From Pseudidiomarina sp. (lineage in GTDB: Bacteria > Pseudomonadota > Gammaproteobacteria > Enterobacterales > Alteromonadaceae), in contig JALQTK010000006.1 in the NCBI GenBank assembly GCA_023260975.1, positions 17,335 through 69,662 on the forward strand: a stretch of DNA of 52,328 nucleotides, written 5' to 3'. Both the position numbers and the translations under genes were made by a program. Each line of letters begins with the position of its first letter. Positions within the stretch are counted from its first letter, which is position 1. Below are positions 17,172 to 25,678 of this stretch, piece by piece. The notes below the pieces were generated by a model that did no database searches, was not told the DNA's origin, and worked only from the letters and a program-made list of their open reading frames with translations.

Positions 17172-17939
17172 TTACACGCTTATGCGGGTTCCGGCGGCTT
17201 CACCCTTGGCCAACCGAGTGAGTGCGTTGGCATCTTGCCAGCCGGCTACCGCGATACTTCGTCGCGATGCGTGGGCGGTTTGTAATGCCGCTTCGAGTTT
17301 GACTTGCATGCCATCGCGAACGGTGCCATCAGCAATTAACGCCGCGGCTTGTTCCGCATGGATGTGCTCTATGAGCTGACCGTGCTGATCCAAAATACCT
17401 GGCACGTCGGTGAGTAAAATTAGATCGGCTTGTAATAGCTGAGCAATACTCGCTGCGGCAAGATCGGCATTAACATTCAGGCGTTGCCCGCTGGCACTGA
17501 CCCCGACCGAACTAATCACCGGCACAAAGTTTTGATCAATTAGCTGTTGGAGTAACTTACTTTCACCGGGCTGCGGAATACCGACCGCACCGCGCTGGCT
17601 ATCGACTTGGCAGCGCACGCTATGGCCAGCGAAGAGTGTCAAACCAACGGCATTCAAGCCATGCAATTGTGCCTGCGCGCACAGCTGTGAGTTTACATCG
17701 CCAGCCAATACGCCGGCGACAATCGGGATATGGCTGACTGGGGTAATACGTTGGCCGCCTGATTTAACGCTTTGCTGACCTAGCTGTTCAAGTAATTGCT
17801 GTACTTGTTCACCGCCGCCATGCACCAAAACTAGTGCACGGATCTGCGCCAGCTTGGTAATAATGGTAAGCAGATGGTGAAGGCTATCCGCGTCGGTCAG
17901 CACTTTGCCGCCAAGCTTGATCACTAATGGCGTGCTCAT
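17172..17939 (-). CDS. argB: Acetylglutamate kinase
   Basis: ArgB (255 aa) phosphorylates N-acetylglutamate, the second arginine step. It shows the amino acid kinase fold with VIKLGGKVL at the start, LVLVHGGGEQV near residue 40, NVNADLAAASIA and LLTDVPGIL. Short ArgB enzymes of about 258 residues, as in E. coli, lack the N-terminal helix that confers arginine feedback, and this one also lacks it, so control is probably at transcription and at the synthase. The start overlaps the argC stop by 4 nt. Confidence 0.95.
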   Translation of the reverse strand: MSTPLVIKLGGKVLTDADSLHHLLTIITKLAQIRALVLVHGGGEQVQQLLEQLGQQSVKSGGQRITPVSHIPIVAGVLAGDVNSQLCAQAQLHGLNAVGLTLFAGHSVRCQVDSQRGAVGIPQPGESKLLQQLIDQNFVPVISSVGVSASGQRLNVNADLAAASIAQLLQADLILLTDVPGILDQHGQLIEHIHAEQAAALIADGTVRDGMQVKLEAALQTAHASRRSIAVAGWQDANALTRLAKGEAAGTRISV

Positions 17940-18988
17940 ACAATCGCTCCGGTTTGGCCAAGCCCGAGCGCACTCGGTAGACCAAAATATTGATTGGCTA
18001 ATTGCAGCGCCTGGGCCGCAGCGCCTTTCAGTAAATTATCAATGGCTGCGCAAATAATCAGTTGCTCGCCTGCTTGTTGCCAATGGATATCGCAATATGG
18101 CGTACCGACCACATGCGCAATCGCAGGCGGTTTAGCGCACAAACGCACCAGTGGTTGTGTGGCGTAGGCCTGCTGATAGGCCTGGTTGATTTGTGCGGCA
18201 TTAACCTGGCCGCTAAGCTGCACATAAATGGTGGCTAAAATACCGCGTTTGAAATTGCCTAAATGCGGTACGAACAATACTGGGCGCCCCACCGCTTGGC
18301 TGATTTCAGGCTGATGCCGATGACTGGCAACGCCATAGGCTTGTAGGCTCACTTCGCAAAAACTGGTATGTGCATGGGCTTTACGTCCGGCGCCCGATAC
18401 TCCGCTAACCGCATTAATGATTGGGGTACAGCCAGACGCCAGCAACGGCATGATTGGTTTAAGCGCCAAACTGGCAACGGTTGGATAACAGCCGGGCACC
18501 GCAATCAGTGGCTCATTACCGGTCAGTTGCGTCCATTCAGCAAGCCCGTAAGGCGCTGCTTGTGCGAGCATGGGTTGACGAAAGCCGTAGGTTTTTTCAT
18601 GCACTTCGGCATGGTGTAAACGAAATGCGCCGGACAAATCAAATACTACTAAACCAGCGGCTATTAATTGTGGCGCCAGCTCCGCGCTCGCTTCGTGTGG
18701 TAAGGCTAAAAATGCCACTTGCGCGCTTGCTGCGAGATTGCTGAGCAAGCTCTCGTGCCATGGCTCTAGCGCTAATTCAAGCCGCCCTGCAAGCGCTGGG
18801 TATAAGCTCGTCAAGCACTCTGGCTCGCGGGCGCCGGAAGAGAATATGTGAGTCAACTCGAATTGTGGGTGATTATGCAGCAACCAAGCCAGTTCAACAC
18901 CACTGTAGCCAGAGGCACCAAATACGGCACAGCGAACACCTGCATGCTGCGGCAGTGAATTGCTGTTTATCGGCGTATCATGAAGCAT
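17936..18988 (-). CDS. argC: N-acetyl-gamma-glutamyl-phosphate reductase
   Basis: ArgC (350 aa) reduces N-acetylglutamyl phosphate to the semialdehyde with NADPH. The dinucleotide loop VFGASGYSGVEL is near residue 22, the catalytic cysteine lies in AVPGCYPTVA, and SGVSGAGR follows. The open frame has about 18 residues before the conserved CAVFGASGYSG, so the true start could be slightly later, but no better ATG is seen. It is first in the argCBFGH(A) operon and lies behind a promoter with ARG boxes. The usual divergent argE is absent; a histidine kinase gene is upstream instead. Confidence 0.95.
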   Translation of the reverse strand: MLHDTPINSNSLPQHAGVRCAVFGASGYSGVELAWLLHNHPQFELTHIFSSGAREPECLTSLYPALAGRLELALEPWHESLLSNLAASAQVAFLALPHEASAELAPQLIAAGLVVFDLSGAFRLHHAEVHEKTYGFRQPMLAQAAPYGLAEWTQLTGNEPLIAVPGCYPTVASLALKPIMPLLASGCTPIINAVSGVSGAGRKAHAHTSFCEVSLQAYGVASHRHQPEISQAVGRPVLFVPHLGNFKRGILATIYVQLSGQVNAAQINQAYQQAYATQPLVRLCAKPPAIAHVVGTPYCDIHWQQAGEQLIICAAIDNLLKGAAAQALQLANQYFGLPSALGLGQTGAIV

Positions 18989-19020
18989 TAGTGCTACCTT
19001 ATGCGTTGTAAACTGACCAT

Positions 19021-19044
19021 TAAAAAAAGCGCCTAGCAGCGCTT
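19021..19044 (-). other. GC-rich hairpin with T-tract in the argC 5' leader
   Basis: On the minus strand AAGCGC, a 6-nt loop and GCGCTT form a perfect 6-bp stem followed by further T residues. It looks like an intrinsic terminator but lies only a few bases after the predicted argC transcription start, too near to terminate that transcript efficiently. It could shield the mRNA 5' end, or stop read-through from the upstream kinase gene. Confidence 0.5.
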
Positions 19045-19055
19045 AAAGTGGCCTT

Positions 19056-19084
19056 AGTATAGTGAATATAAATTCACTTAACAA
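19056..19084 (-). promoter_or_regulatory. Promoter of the argCBFGH operon
   Basis: On the minus strand the -35 TTGTTA (19079-19084) and -10 TATACT (19056-19061) are separated by exactly 17 bp. The spacer contains the main ARG box, so bound ArgR would block RNA polymerase. The predicted start site is near 19049, about 60 nt before the argC start codon. Confidence 0.8.
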
Positions 19085-19099
19085 GCATAAGTATTAAAT
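19061..19099 (-). promoter_or_regulatory. Pair of ARG boxes (ArgR operator)
   Basis: The first box, core TGAATATAAATTCA (19063-19076), matches the ArgR consensus TGAAT-4-ATTCA at all ten conserved bases. Exactly 3 bp beyond its 18-bp frame lies a degenerate second box (19082-19099) matching 7 of 10 core bases. Paired boxes with 3-bp spacing are what an ArgR hexamer binds with arginine as corepressor. No argR gene is in the window. Confidence 0.88.
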
Positions 19100-19125
19100 T
19101 AATCGCGTTATTAATCGTGCTGATA

Positions 19126-19145
19126 GTCAGCGCTAAAGCGCTGAC
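19126..19145 (-). other. Perfect hairpin over the kinase stop codon
   Basis: GTCAGCGCT and AGCGCTGAC pair over a 2-nt centre and include the stop codon of the histidine kinase gene. No T-tract follows on the minus strand, so it may block 3' exonucleases rather than terminate. Confidence 0.45.
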
Positions 19146-21508
19146 GGCGGAGCGTGAACAGTGAGGGTAAAGCAGGCGCCTTCGCCGAGTCGGCTAACAC
19201 AGTTTAAATCACCCCCCATTAAGCGTGCTAATTGGCGGGAAATAGTTAAGCCTAAGCCAGTGCCGCCATAGGTTTTGGTGGTTGATGAGTCGGCTTGTTC
19301 AAAGGCTGCAAAAATCGCCTCAATTCGCTCTGGCGCAATACCTATACCAGTGTCGCTGACGGCAATCGAAAGTAGCGGCAGGCTATAGCTGATGTGGATC
19401 GTAATGGTTCCATCTGAACCACTAAATTTGACCGCATTACTCAATAAGTTATCGACAATTTGTCGCAATCGCGTTTGATCAACTTGCAGCAACGCAGGAA
19501 CATCAGTGGTATCAAGCTGATAACTCAGGTCAGCTGAGTGAAGGCGGTTTTGATAGCTACTCAGTAGCTGACTGATTAACGCAACAATGTCTGTATCTGT
19601 GGCCTGTAGCGGCAACTTACCGGACTCAATTTTGGCGAAATCGAGAATGTCATCAACAATGTGTAATAGGTGCTGACCAGATAGCTCAATTAATTTTAAT
19701 TTATCAAAAAAAGGCGCGGCGTTTGGGTCGTGGAGCAACAGCTCGGTCAGCCCTAATACACCATGCAGAGGCGTGCGTATTTCATGACTGATATTGGCGA
19801 GAAACTGTGATTTTGCATTATTGGCGGCGCTGGCTGAATGCAAGGCAATTTCGAGCTGCTCGGTACGCTGTTGTACGCGCTCTTCGAGTAACTCGTTAGC
19901 TTGCTGCAGACGCATGTTCAGCTCGCTATTCACGCTATTACTGCGGCGCAAGTCAGCCAAGGTTTCACGCAAACGGCTAGCAAATAACCCAAAACTTTGC
20001 TGTAACACGGTGAGTTCTTCTATGTAACGCGAGGTAACTGTTGCAGTCAGTGCTGACAGTGCGCTGGGGTCATCGCGTTGTTGTAGTTTTCTGGTCAACT
20101 CGGTAATTGGCTTGGTCAACTTGGCCGTGAGTCTATGAATAGCCCAACTGCTGAGCCAAGCTAAGGCCACCAATAGCAGCATCGAGCCGAGTAAATATTT
20201 ACTCAGTTGCGCTTCATAACCCGCCATCGAGCCTGCTGTAATGATTTGCCAGCCTTTGCTAGGGATGGTTTGTCGAGCCATAATAAAATCTTGCAAACCA
20301 CTACTGAGGTCGATCATCAGTGATTTGGCTTCGATATTGAATAGGTTTGAGCTGCTCAGATCATCAAGAAAATCATAACCAAATTGCGGCGAAGCGAACA
20401 CCACCCGATTAGCGCTGTCGGTAATGATGTAGTAATGCTGCTGTTCTGCCGAGTTATCATCAAAATCAGCAAGCAAGGTGAGATCCAATGACCCCTCAAG
20501 GATGCCGGAAAAACTCTGTTGTTGATAGAAGGGTACGCTCACTGCGACAATCGGATCGTTACCAAACCCCCGTCCGCGAAAGGCGTTTGAAATAAACGGT
20601 TGCTGACTTTCTTTGACAGTATAAAAGTAGTCGCGGTCAGCCACGTTAATCGCTTGCTGGCCGAGCGCACCAGCCGGCGAGGTGGCAATAATATCGCCGC
20701 GATCGTTGGTCACTATTAAACTAATGAATTCGGGATAGAGTGCATGAACAGCACTAATAGCGCGCTGTAATTCTGTTACAGACGGCTCAGCTGATAATTG
20801 TTTGGAGGCGGCGCCAAGCGCTATAAGATGCTGGGCAAAATGAGCCTCAGTGCGATCAGCAATCAGCTGTGCCACCACGTTGGTCTGTTTTTCAGTTTGG
20901 CTATATAACTCTACGGTGACTGCGCGAAGCCAAAAATAAATCACCACACTGGCAACAAACAGCACCATAAATAGGCCTGTATTGACCAGCATTTGCGGCA
21001 TTTTGGTATGAAAACTGATGCGCGGTTCAGCCTGGATGGTCCGTAATATATGAAATAACGCAAAACCCAATAACACGTTAAACATGCCGTTAAGCACGTA
21101 TTTCAGCATAATGCCGTATAACATCACCGAGGAGTAATCGCCAAAGCCTCCATATAGCAGTGCAACCAGCATCCAACCAAGTGTCAACCAGTAAAGCACG
21201 CCAAACAGCAGGATACTTTTCTCGCGCCGCATGGCCATGGCTATAGCAATCACTTCAACCACAAATGGCACAATGCCGAAGGCGTGCTGCCAATGATACA
21301 GAGTGACCAAGCTACAGATAAATGCTACCGGCAAACCAACGCGCAAGCCGTAAATAATGGTCAAAGCGATGGCAAACGCGTTACCCAGCACAATTTGATT
21401 ATCATCAAACAACGCAATGCCAAAGAAATTCACCGCAATAGCAGCAACGCTCATGGCGATAATGAGGATAGTATTCGGGCTATGGTCGTGATTGATAATG
21501 CGTTGCAC
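19133..21508 (-). CDS. Membrane sensor histidine kinase with multi-span N-terminus and Cache domain
   Basis: The 791-residue kinase has about six hydrophobic spans (1-155), another span (173-195), a periplasmic double-Cache-like sensor (about 200-430; the DRDYFYTVKE signature at 291-300), a span (437-457), a HAMP linker, a coiled coil (515-560), HisKA with phospho-acceptor His575 in ANISHEIRTPLHG, and an ATPase domain with DNLLSNAVKF (N687), DTGIGI (719-724) and GGTGLGL (748-754). There is no receiver or Hpt domain and no adjacent response regulator, so it is an orphan. The start is GTG with AGAGG 7-8 nt upstream. It lies 24 nt after the malic enzyme gene and probably shares its transcript, hinting at sensing of a carboxylic acid; this is a guess. 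Confidence 0.88.
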   Translation of the reverse strand: MQRIINHDHSPNTILIIAMSVAAIAVNFFGIALFDDNQIVLGNAFAIALTIIYGLRVGLPVAFICSLVTLYHWQHAFGIVPFVVEVIAIAMAMRREKSILLFGVLYWLTLGWMLVALLYGGFGDYSSVMLYGIMLKYVLNGMFNVLLGFALFHILRTIQAEPRISFHTKMPQMLVNTGLFMVLFVASVVIYFWLRAVTVELYSQTEKQTNVVAQLIADRTEAHFAQHLIALGAASKQLSAEPSVTELQRAISAVHALYPEFISLIVTNDRGDIIATSPAGALGQQAINVADRDYFYTVKESQQPFISNAFRGRGFGNDPIVAVSVPFYQQQSFSGILEGSLDLTLLADFDDNSAEQQHYYIITDSANRVVFASPQFGYDFLDDLSSSNLFNIEAKSLMIDLSSGLQDFIMARQTIPSKGWQIITAGSMAGYEAQLSKYLLGSMLLLVALAWLSSWAIHRLTAKLTKPITELTRKLQQRDDPSALSALTATVTSRYIEELTVLQQSFGLFASRLRETLADLRRSNSVNSELNMRLQQANELLEERVQQRTEQLEIALHSASAANNAKSQFLANISHEIRTPLHGVLGLTELLLHDPNAAPFFDKLKLIELSGQHLLHIVDDILDFAKIESGKLPLQATDTDIVALISQLLSSYQNRLHSADLSYQLDTTDVPALLQVDQTRLRQIVDNLLSNAVKFSGSDGTITIHISYSLPLLSIAVSDTGIGIAPERIEAIFAAFEQADSSTTKTYGGTGLGLTISRQLARLMGGDLNCVSRLGEGACFTLTVHAPPSAL

Positions 21509-21532
21509 GGTGTTGCCTCTCTAGAACAAGGT

Positions 21533-22777
21533 TTAATCCTCTAGATATTTCAATGGCATGTCAATTCGAGCTACGCCGGAATCAACTGCCGCTTGGGCAA
21601 CAGCGCGAGCGACATGCGTTTTCAGGCGCGGATCAAGCGGCTTCGGAATAATGTAGTCACAGCCAAATTCTAGTTCATCAACGCCACAGGCTGCTAGCAC
21701 AGCTGCCGGTACGGGCAGTTTTGCTAATTCCCGAATGGCCTTTACTGCCGCCAGTTTCATCGCATCATTGATGCGTCGCGCGCGAACATCAAGGGCGCCG
21801 CGGAAGATAAATGGAAAGCACAGTACATTATTGACTTGATTGGGGTAATCGGAACGCCCGGTGGCCATAATGAGATCCTTGCGCACGGCCCAAGCGAGTT
21901 CTGGTTTAATTTCTGGGTCCGGGTTAGAACAGGCAAATACAATCGGCTTTGGCGCCATCAGTTTTAATGCTTCGGCACTAAGCAGGTTGGGTCCAGATAC
22001 GCCGATAAATACATCAGCCTCGGTGATCACCTCGTCAAGTGTACGTTTATCGGTATTATTGGCGAACGCCATTTTGTATTCATTGAGATCGTCACGGCGG
22101 GTATGAATAACCCCTTTAGAATCAAGCATGTAGATATTTTCGCGCTGGGCGCCACATTTAATCAGTAGCTCCATACAGGCAATAGCGGCAGCGCCGGCAC
22201 CTAAACAAACAATATGGGCTTTGTGTAGTTCTTTGCCCTGAATTTCCAAGGCGTTCAACAAGCCGGCAGCGGTGACGATTGCGGTGCCGTGTTGGTCGTC
22301 GTGAAATACCGGAATATCGCAACGCTCAATCAACGCCGTTTCAATTTCAAAACATTCCGGTGCTTTGATGTCTTCCAGATTGATACCACCGAAACTGTCA
22401 GCAATACTCGCCACTGTGTTAATAAATTCTTCGGTAGTATTGTGGGTCACTTCAATGTCAATCGAGTCAATGCCAGCAAAGCGCTTGAACAGCAGCGCCT
22501 TTCCCTCCATCACCGGTTTAGACGCCATAGGGCCAAGATTACCCAAGCCTAAAATGGCACTGCCGTTGGAAATAACCGCAACCATATTGCCTTTACCGGT
22601 AAAGCGGTACACATCATCGGGGTTTTCAGCAATAGCACGCACCGGCTCGGCAACGCCCGGGCTGTAAGCGAGCGCTAAATCTTTACTGGTCTCAGCCGGT
22701 TTACTTAGTTCGATAGTAATTTTACCCGGCTTCGGAAATTCATGGTAATCAAGTGCTTGCTTGCGAAAATCAGACAT
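21533..22777 (-). CDS. Malic enzyme, short form without phosphotransacetylase domain
   Basis: The 414-residue enzyme oxidatively decarboxylates malate to pyruvate with NAD(P). Motifs include the catalytic tyrosine region LAYSPGVAEP, the GLGNLGPMASKPVMEGKA signature, NLEDIKAPECFEIE (metal ligands) with PVFHDDQHGTA, and the dinucleotide loop CLGAGAAAIAC. E. coli MaeB is about 759 residues with a C-terminal phosphotransacetylase-like domain; that part is absent, as in many marine relatives. The ATG at 22777 has AAGG 11 nt upstream and gives the conserved MSDFRKQALDYHEFP start; an in-frame GTG four codons earlier lacks a site. Cofactor preference cannot be read from sequence. Confidence 0.93.
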   Translation of the reverse strand: MSDFRKQALDYHEFPKPGKITIELSKPAETSKDLALAYSPGVAEPVRAIAENPDDVYRFTGKGNMVAVISNGSAILGLGNLGPMASKPVMEGKALLFKRFAGIDSIDIEVTHNTTEEFINTVASIADSFGGINLEDIKAPECFEIETALIERCDIPVFHDDQHGTAIVTAAGLLNALEIQGKELHKAHIVCLGAGAAAIACMELLIKCGAQRENIYMLDSKGVIHTRRDDLNEYKMAFANNTDKRTLDEVITEADVFIGVSGPNLLSAEALKLMAPKPIVFACSNPDPEIKPELAWAVRKDLIMATGRSDYPNQVNNVLCFPFIFRGALDVRARRINDAMKLAAVKAIRELAKLPVPAAVLAACGVDELEFGCDYIIPKPLDPRLKTHVARAVAQAAVDSGVARIDMPLKYLED

Positions 22778-22918
22778 TTTATGGGGCACCTTGCAATGAT
22801 AAATGCAACAGAATAACGATTATAACCTTGCTGAATAAGGTGACCATTGTAGAGGCTAATGGGCGTTTAACAAATCATACCTGATAGAACGCTATAAAAT
22901 AGCGATGGCTAGATAGCA

Positions 22919-22942
22919 TAAAGGCGCCAATGGGCGCCTTTA
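22919..22942 (-). terminator. Terminator hairpin after rpmE
   Basis: TAAAGGCGCC and GGCGCCTTTA form a perfect 10-bp stem with an AATG/CATT loop, 28 nt after the rpmE stop. The T-run on the minus strand is short (TTTAT), so termination is likely but perhaps incomplete. Confidence 0.7.
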
Positions 22943-22969
22943 GCAATCATTCTGAACAAACGCTTAGTT

Positions 22970-23191
22970 TTACGCTTCAGTTTTTTTACCTAACACGGTG
23001 AAACGTTTGTTGAATTTCTCGATACGACCGCCGGTATCCATGATACGTTGTTTGCCGGTATAAAACGGGTGACACTCTGAACAGACGTCCAAGTGTAAGT
23101 CGCCGCTTTTGGTTGAGCGAGTTTCAAATGAGTGACCACACGCACAGGTTACTTTCATGGCGGTGTAGTTAGGATGAATACCTTCTTTCAT
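22970..23191 (-). CDS. rpmE: 50S ribosomal protein L31, zinc-binding form
   Basis: L31 (73 aa) bridges the large-subunit central protuberance to the 30S head. The zinc ligands are visible as CAC (Cys16, Cys18) and CSEC (Cys37, Cys40), so this is the C+ type, which serves as a zinc reserve and is replaced by the cysteine-free paralogue (YkgM) under zinc limitation. The [20 protein letters not shown] segment is typical. It diverges from priA, as in many gammaproteobacteria, and has its own clear promoter. No Zur box was recognised. Confidence 0.97.
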   Translation of the reverse strand: MKEGIHPNYTAMKVTCACGHSFETRSTKSGDLHLDVCSECHPFYTGKQRIMDTGGRIEKFNKRFTVLGKKTEA

Positions 23192-23271
23192 GGGATTACC
23201 TCTAGTCAGGCCGCATCGCCATCCGATCGTTTGCCGAACACCATGCGTGATTAATGTTAATAAGGGCGCGA

Positions 23272-23300
23272 ATTGTACTGCACGGTGTGGTTTTGATCAA
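23272..23300 (-). promoter_or_regulatory. Promoter of rpmE
   Basis: On the minus strand TTGATC (23295-23300) and TACAAT (23272-23277) are separated by 17 bp, about 80 nt before the rpmE start codon. Each hexamer matches the sigma-70 consensus well (4 and 5 of 6). Confidence 0.7.
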
Positions 23301-23374
23301 GTAACTTTGTGGTGTATCGCAAGCGTTGTGCGCAGTCCTTGCGTGGCGCTGCAAGGCACCGCACAATAGCAACT

Positions 23375-25573
23375 ATGAGTGTACCATCGGTGTCGACCTA
23401 TCGTTACGTTATTCAGGTTGCACTGCCGCTGCCGTTGTATCGTAATTTTGATTACGATAGCGACGTGTTACCGGCGGTGGGCGCGCGCGTGCGGGTGCCG
23501 TTTGGCAATCGCCAACTGGTCGGTATTTGTGTTGGTGAGACGACTCAGCCCGACGCGCGATTTGCGCGTAAACCGATCATCGAGATCGTTGATCAACAGT
23601 CGGTGTGGCCGCCGGCGCTATGGCGCTTGCTACACTGGGCAGCAGACTATTACCAGCACCCGTTAGGCGAGGTATTGCATCATGGTTTGCCAGTGCTGGC
23701 GCGCCAAGGTGAATTACTTAGTTATCAAGCTACTGAACGTTATGAGGTGACTGCGCAAGGTGCTGCGCTGGCGCTCAGTGAGTTGGCCCGGGCGCCGCAG
23801 CAGCAGCGCCTGTTGGCTGCTTTGCAGCAGCAGCCACTGCTGGCGCGTGATGTGCGGGTTGGCGACTACAGTAGCAGCGCTATCAGCGCGTTACAGCAGA
23901 AAAACCTGATTAGTAAGCAGCGCCATCTGCCTGAACAGCAGAGCGATTGGGCCTTTGGGCTTGATGCCGAACCATTGCAACTAAACCCTGAACAAGCGCT
24001 TGCTGTTGCCGCTATTGCCGCCGCCAAGAAAGCTCAGGCGTACTTGCTCGATGGGGTGACTGGCAGCGGCAAAACTGAGGTGTATCTGCAAGTCATGGCC
24101 GAAGTGCTGCGCCACGGTAAGCAAGTATTAGTGTTAGTACCAGAAATTGGTTTAACGCCACAAACCTTGCGGCGTTTTCAGCAACGCTTTAGCGTGCCGG
24201 TGGTGATGTTGCACTCAGCCTTGACCGACCGCGAGCGGCTTGATGCATGGCTTGATGCCCACCACGGCAGCGCGGCGATAATTATTGGTACCCGCTCGGC
24301 AGTATTTACTCCATGTAAGCGCTTGGGTCTGGTAATCATTGATGAAGAACATGATGGTTCACTCAAGCAGCAAGATGGCTTTCGTTATCATGCTCGCGAT
24401 GTTGCCGTGTTACGCGCTCACGAGGAAGGCGTGCCAATTATTCTGGGCTCTGCCACACCGTCGTTAGAAACCATTAATAACGCTCAGCAAAAGCGTTATG
24501 TGCATTTGCGTTTAACGCAGCGCGCTGGTCATGCGAAGCCGGCTAAGCATGTGATTATTGATGTCAAAGGGCTGCCGTTGAAAGCTGGTTTATCGGCGCC
24601 GCTGATTATTATGATGCGCGAGCAATTGAACGCGGGTCAGCAAGTGTTGTTGTTTCTCAACCGGCGCGGTTTTGCCCCTGCATTACTCTGCCATGAATGC
24701 GGCTGGCTGGCCCATTGTTCCCGCTGTGATGCTTATTTTACCGTGCATCATCAGGCGCAGCAGTTGCAGTGTCATCACTGTGGTTCGCAGCAGCGCATGC
24801 CAAAGCAATGTCACGACTGCGGCTCAACCCAGTTAGTGGGTCGCGGAACCGGAACCGAGCAGCTCGAGCAAGCGCTAGAAGCGCTATTCCCGGAATTTCC
24901 GGTATTGCGGATTGATCGCGACACTACGCGTCGCAAAGGTAGCCTGCAGCAGCACCTGAGTGATGCGCGGGCGAATAAATATCAATTGCTGGTGGGTACC
25001 CAAATGCTCGCCAAAGGTCACCATTTTCCGGAAGTGACTTTGGTTGCGTTATTGGATGTCGATGGCGCCTTATACAGCGCTGATTTTCGTGCCGCAGAAC
25101 GGCTTGGTCAGCTTTATACGCAAGTAGCTGGGCGCGCCGGACGTGCCAGCAAGCAAGGTACGGTGGTACTGCAAACGCACCATCCTGAGCATGAGCTAGT
25201 GCAAGATTTGGTTAACAATGGTTATGGTCATTTCGCCAGCGCTGCGCTGCAGGAAAGGCGATTAACTCAATTACCGCCGTTTTCGCAGTTAGCATTATTC
25301 CGCGCTGAAGCCACCCAAGCGCAAGCAGCTGAACAGGCGGTAAAGGCTATCGCGCAGTTGTTTCCTGCGGTTGACGGTGTCATGGTGTTGGGCCCGATGC
25401 CAGCACTGATGGAGCGGCGTGCCGGCAAATATCGTTATCAATTGTTACTGCAGTGCCGCGATCGAGCGCTGCGCACGCAACTACTGCGGCATGTTTTGCC
25501 ACGTTTAGAGGGACTTGCCGAATTACGTCGGGTGCGTTGGTCGCTTGATGTTGATCCGCAGGATTTTAGCTAG
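23375..25573 (+). CDS. priA: Primosomal replication restart helicase PriA
   Basis: PriA (732 aa, same length as E. coli) recognises stalled forks and reloads the replicative helicase. The N-terminal DNA-binding domain begins YRYVIQVALPLPLYRNFDY; the Walker A loop is DGVTGSGKTEVYL, the Walker B is DEEH, and eight zinc-binding cysteines are arranged as CHEC, CSRC, CHHC and CHDC. The frame is open 22 codons upstream, but the ATG at 23375 begins the conserved region; no strong ribosome site is visible at either. It diverges from rpmE and is followed by a terminator hairpin before argS. Confidence 0.96.
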   Translation: MSVPSVSTYRYVIQVALPLPLYRNFDYDSDVLPAVGARVRVPFGNRQLVGICVGETTQPDARFARKPIIEIVDQQSVWPPALWRLLHWAADYYQHPLGEVLHHGLPVLARQGELLSYQATERYEVTAQGAALALSELARAPQQQRLLAALQQQPLLARDVRVGDYSSSAISALQQKNLISKQRHLPEQQSDWAFGLDAEPLQLNPEQALAVAAIAAAKKAQAYLLDGVTGSGKTEVYLQVMAEVLRHGKQVLVLVPEIGLTPQTLRRFQQRFSVPVVMLHSALTDRERLDAWLDAHHGSAAIIIGTRSAVFTPCKRLGLVIIDEEHDGSLKQQDGFRYHARDVAVLRAHEEGVPIILGSATPSLETINNAQQKRYVHLRLTQRAGHAKPAKHVIIDVKGLPLKAGLSAPLIIMMREQLNAGQQVLLFLNRRGFAPALLCHECGWLAHCSRCDAYFTVHHQAQQLQCHHCGSQQRMPKQCHDCGSTQLVGRGTGTEQLEQALEALFPEFPVLRIDRDTTRRKGSLQQHLSDARANKYQLLVGTQMLAKGHHFPEVTLVALLDVDGALYSADFRAAERLGQLYTQVAGRAGRASKQGTVVLQTHHPEHELVQDLVNNGYGHFASAALQERRLTQLPPFSQLALFRAEATQAQAAEQAVKAIAQLFPAVDGVMVLGPMPALMERRAGKYRYQLLLQCRDRALRTQLLRHVLPRLEGLAELRRVRWSLDVDPQDFS

Positions 25574-25577
25574 TTGT

Positions 25578-25601
25578 AGCCGCACGATAGCGGTTTTTTT
25601 T
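25578..25601 (+). terminator. Intrinsic terminator after priA
   Basis: AGCCGC and GCGGTT pair with one G-U wobble over a 6-nt loop and run into an eight-base T-tract, starting 4 nt after the priA stop codon. Confidence 0.75.
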
Positions 25602-25678
25602 CTGCCAGCAAACCAGTAAACTAGGCGCAGATAAGCTCAACGAGCGAGCAATCACCTAGCCAGTCGTCAAGGAACTCC

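Noticed and set aside
22891-22903. Small hairpin GCTATAAAATAGC between maeB and rpmE
   Set aside because: A 5-bp AT-rich stem without T-tract next to a clear terminator; not supported as a separate feature.
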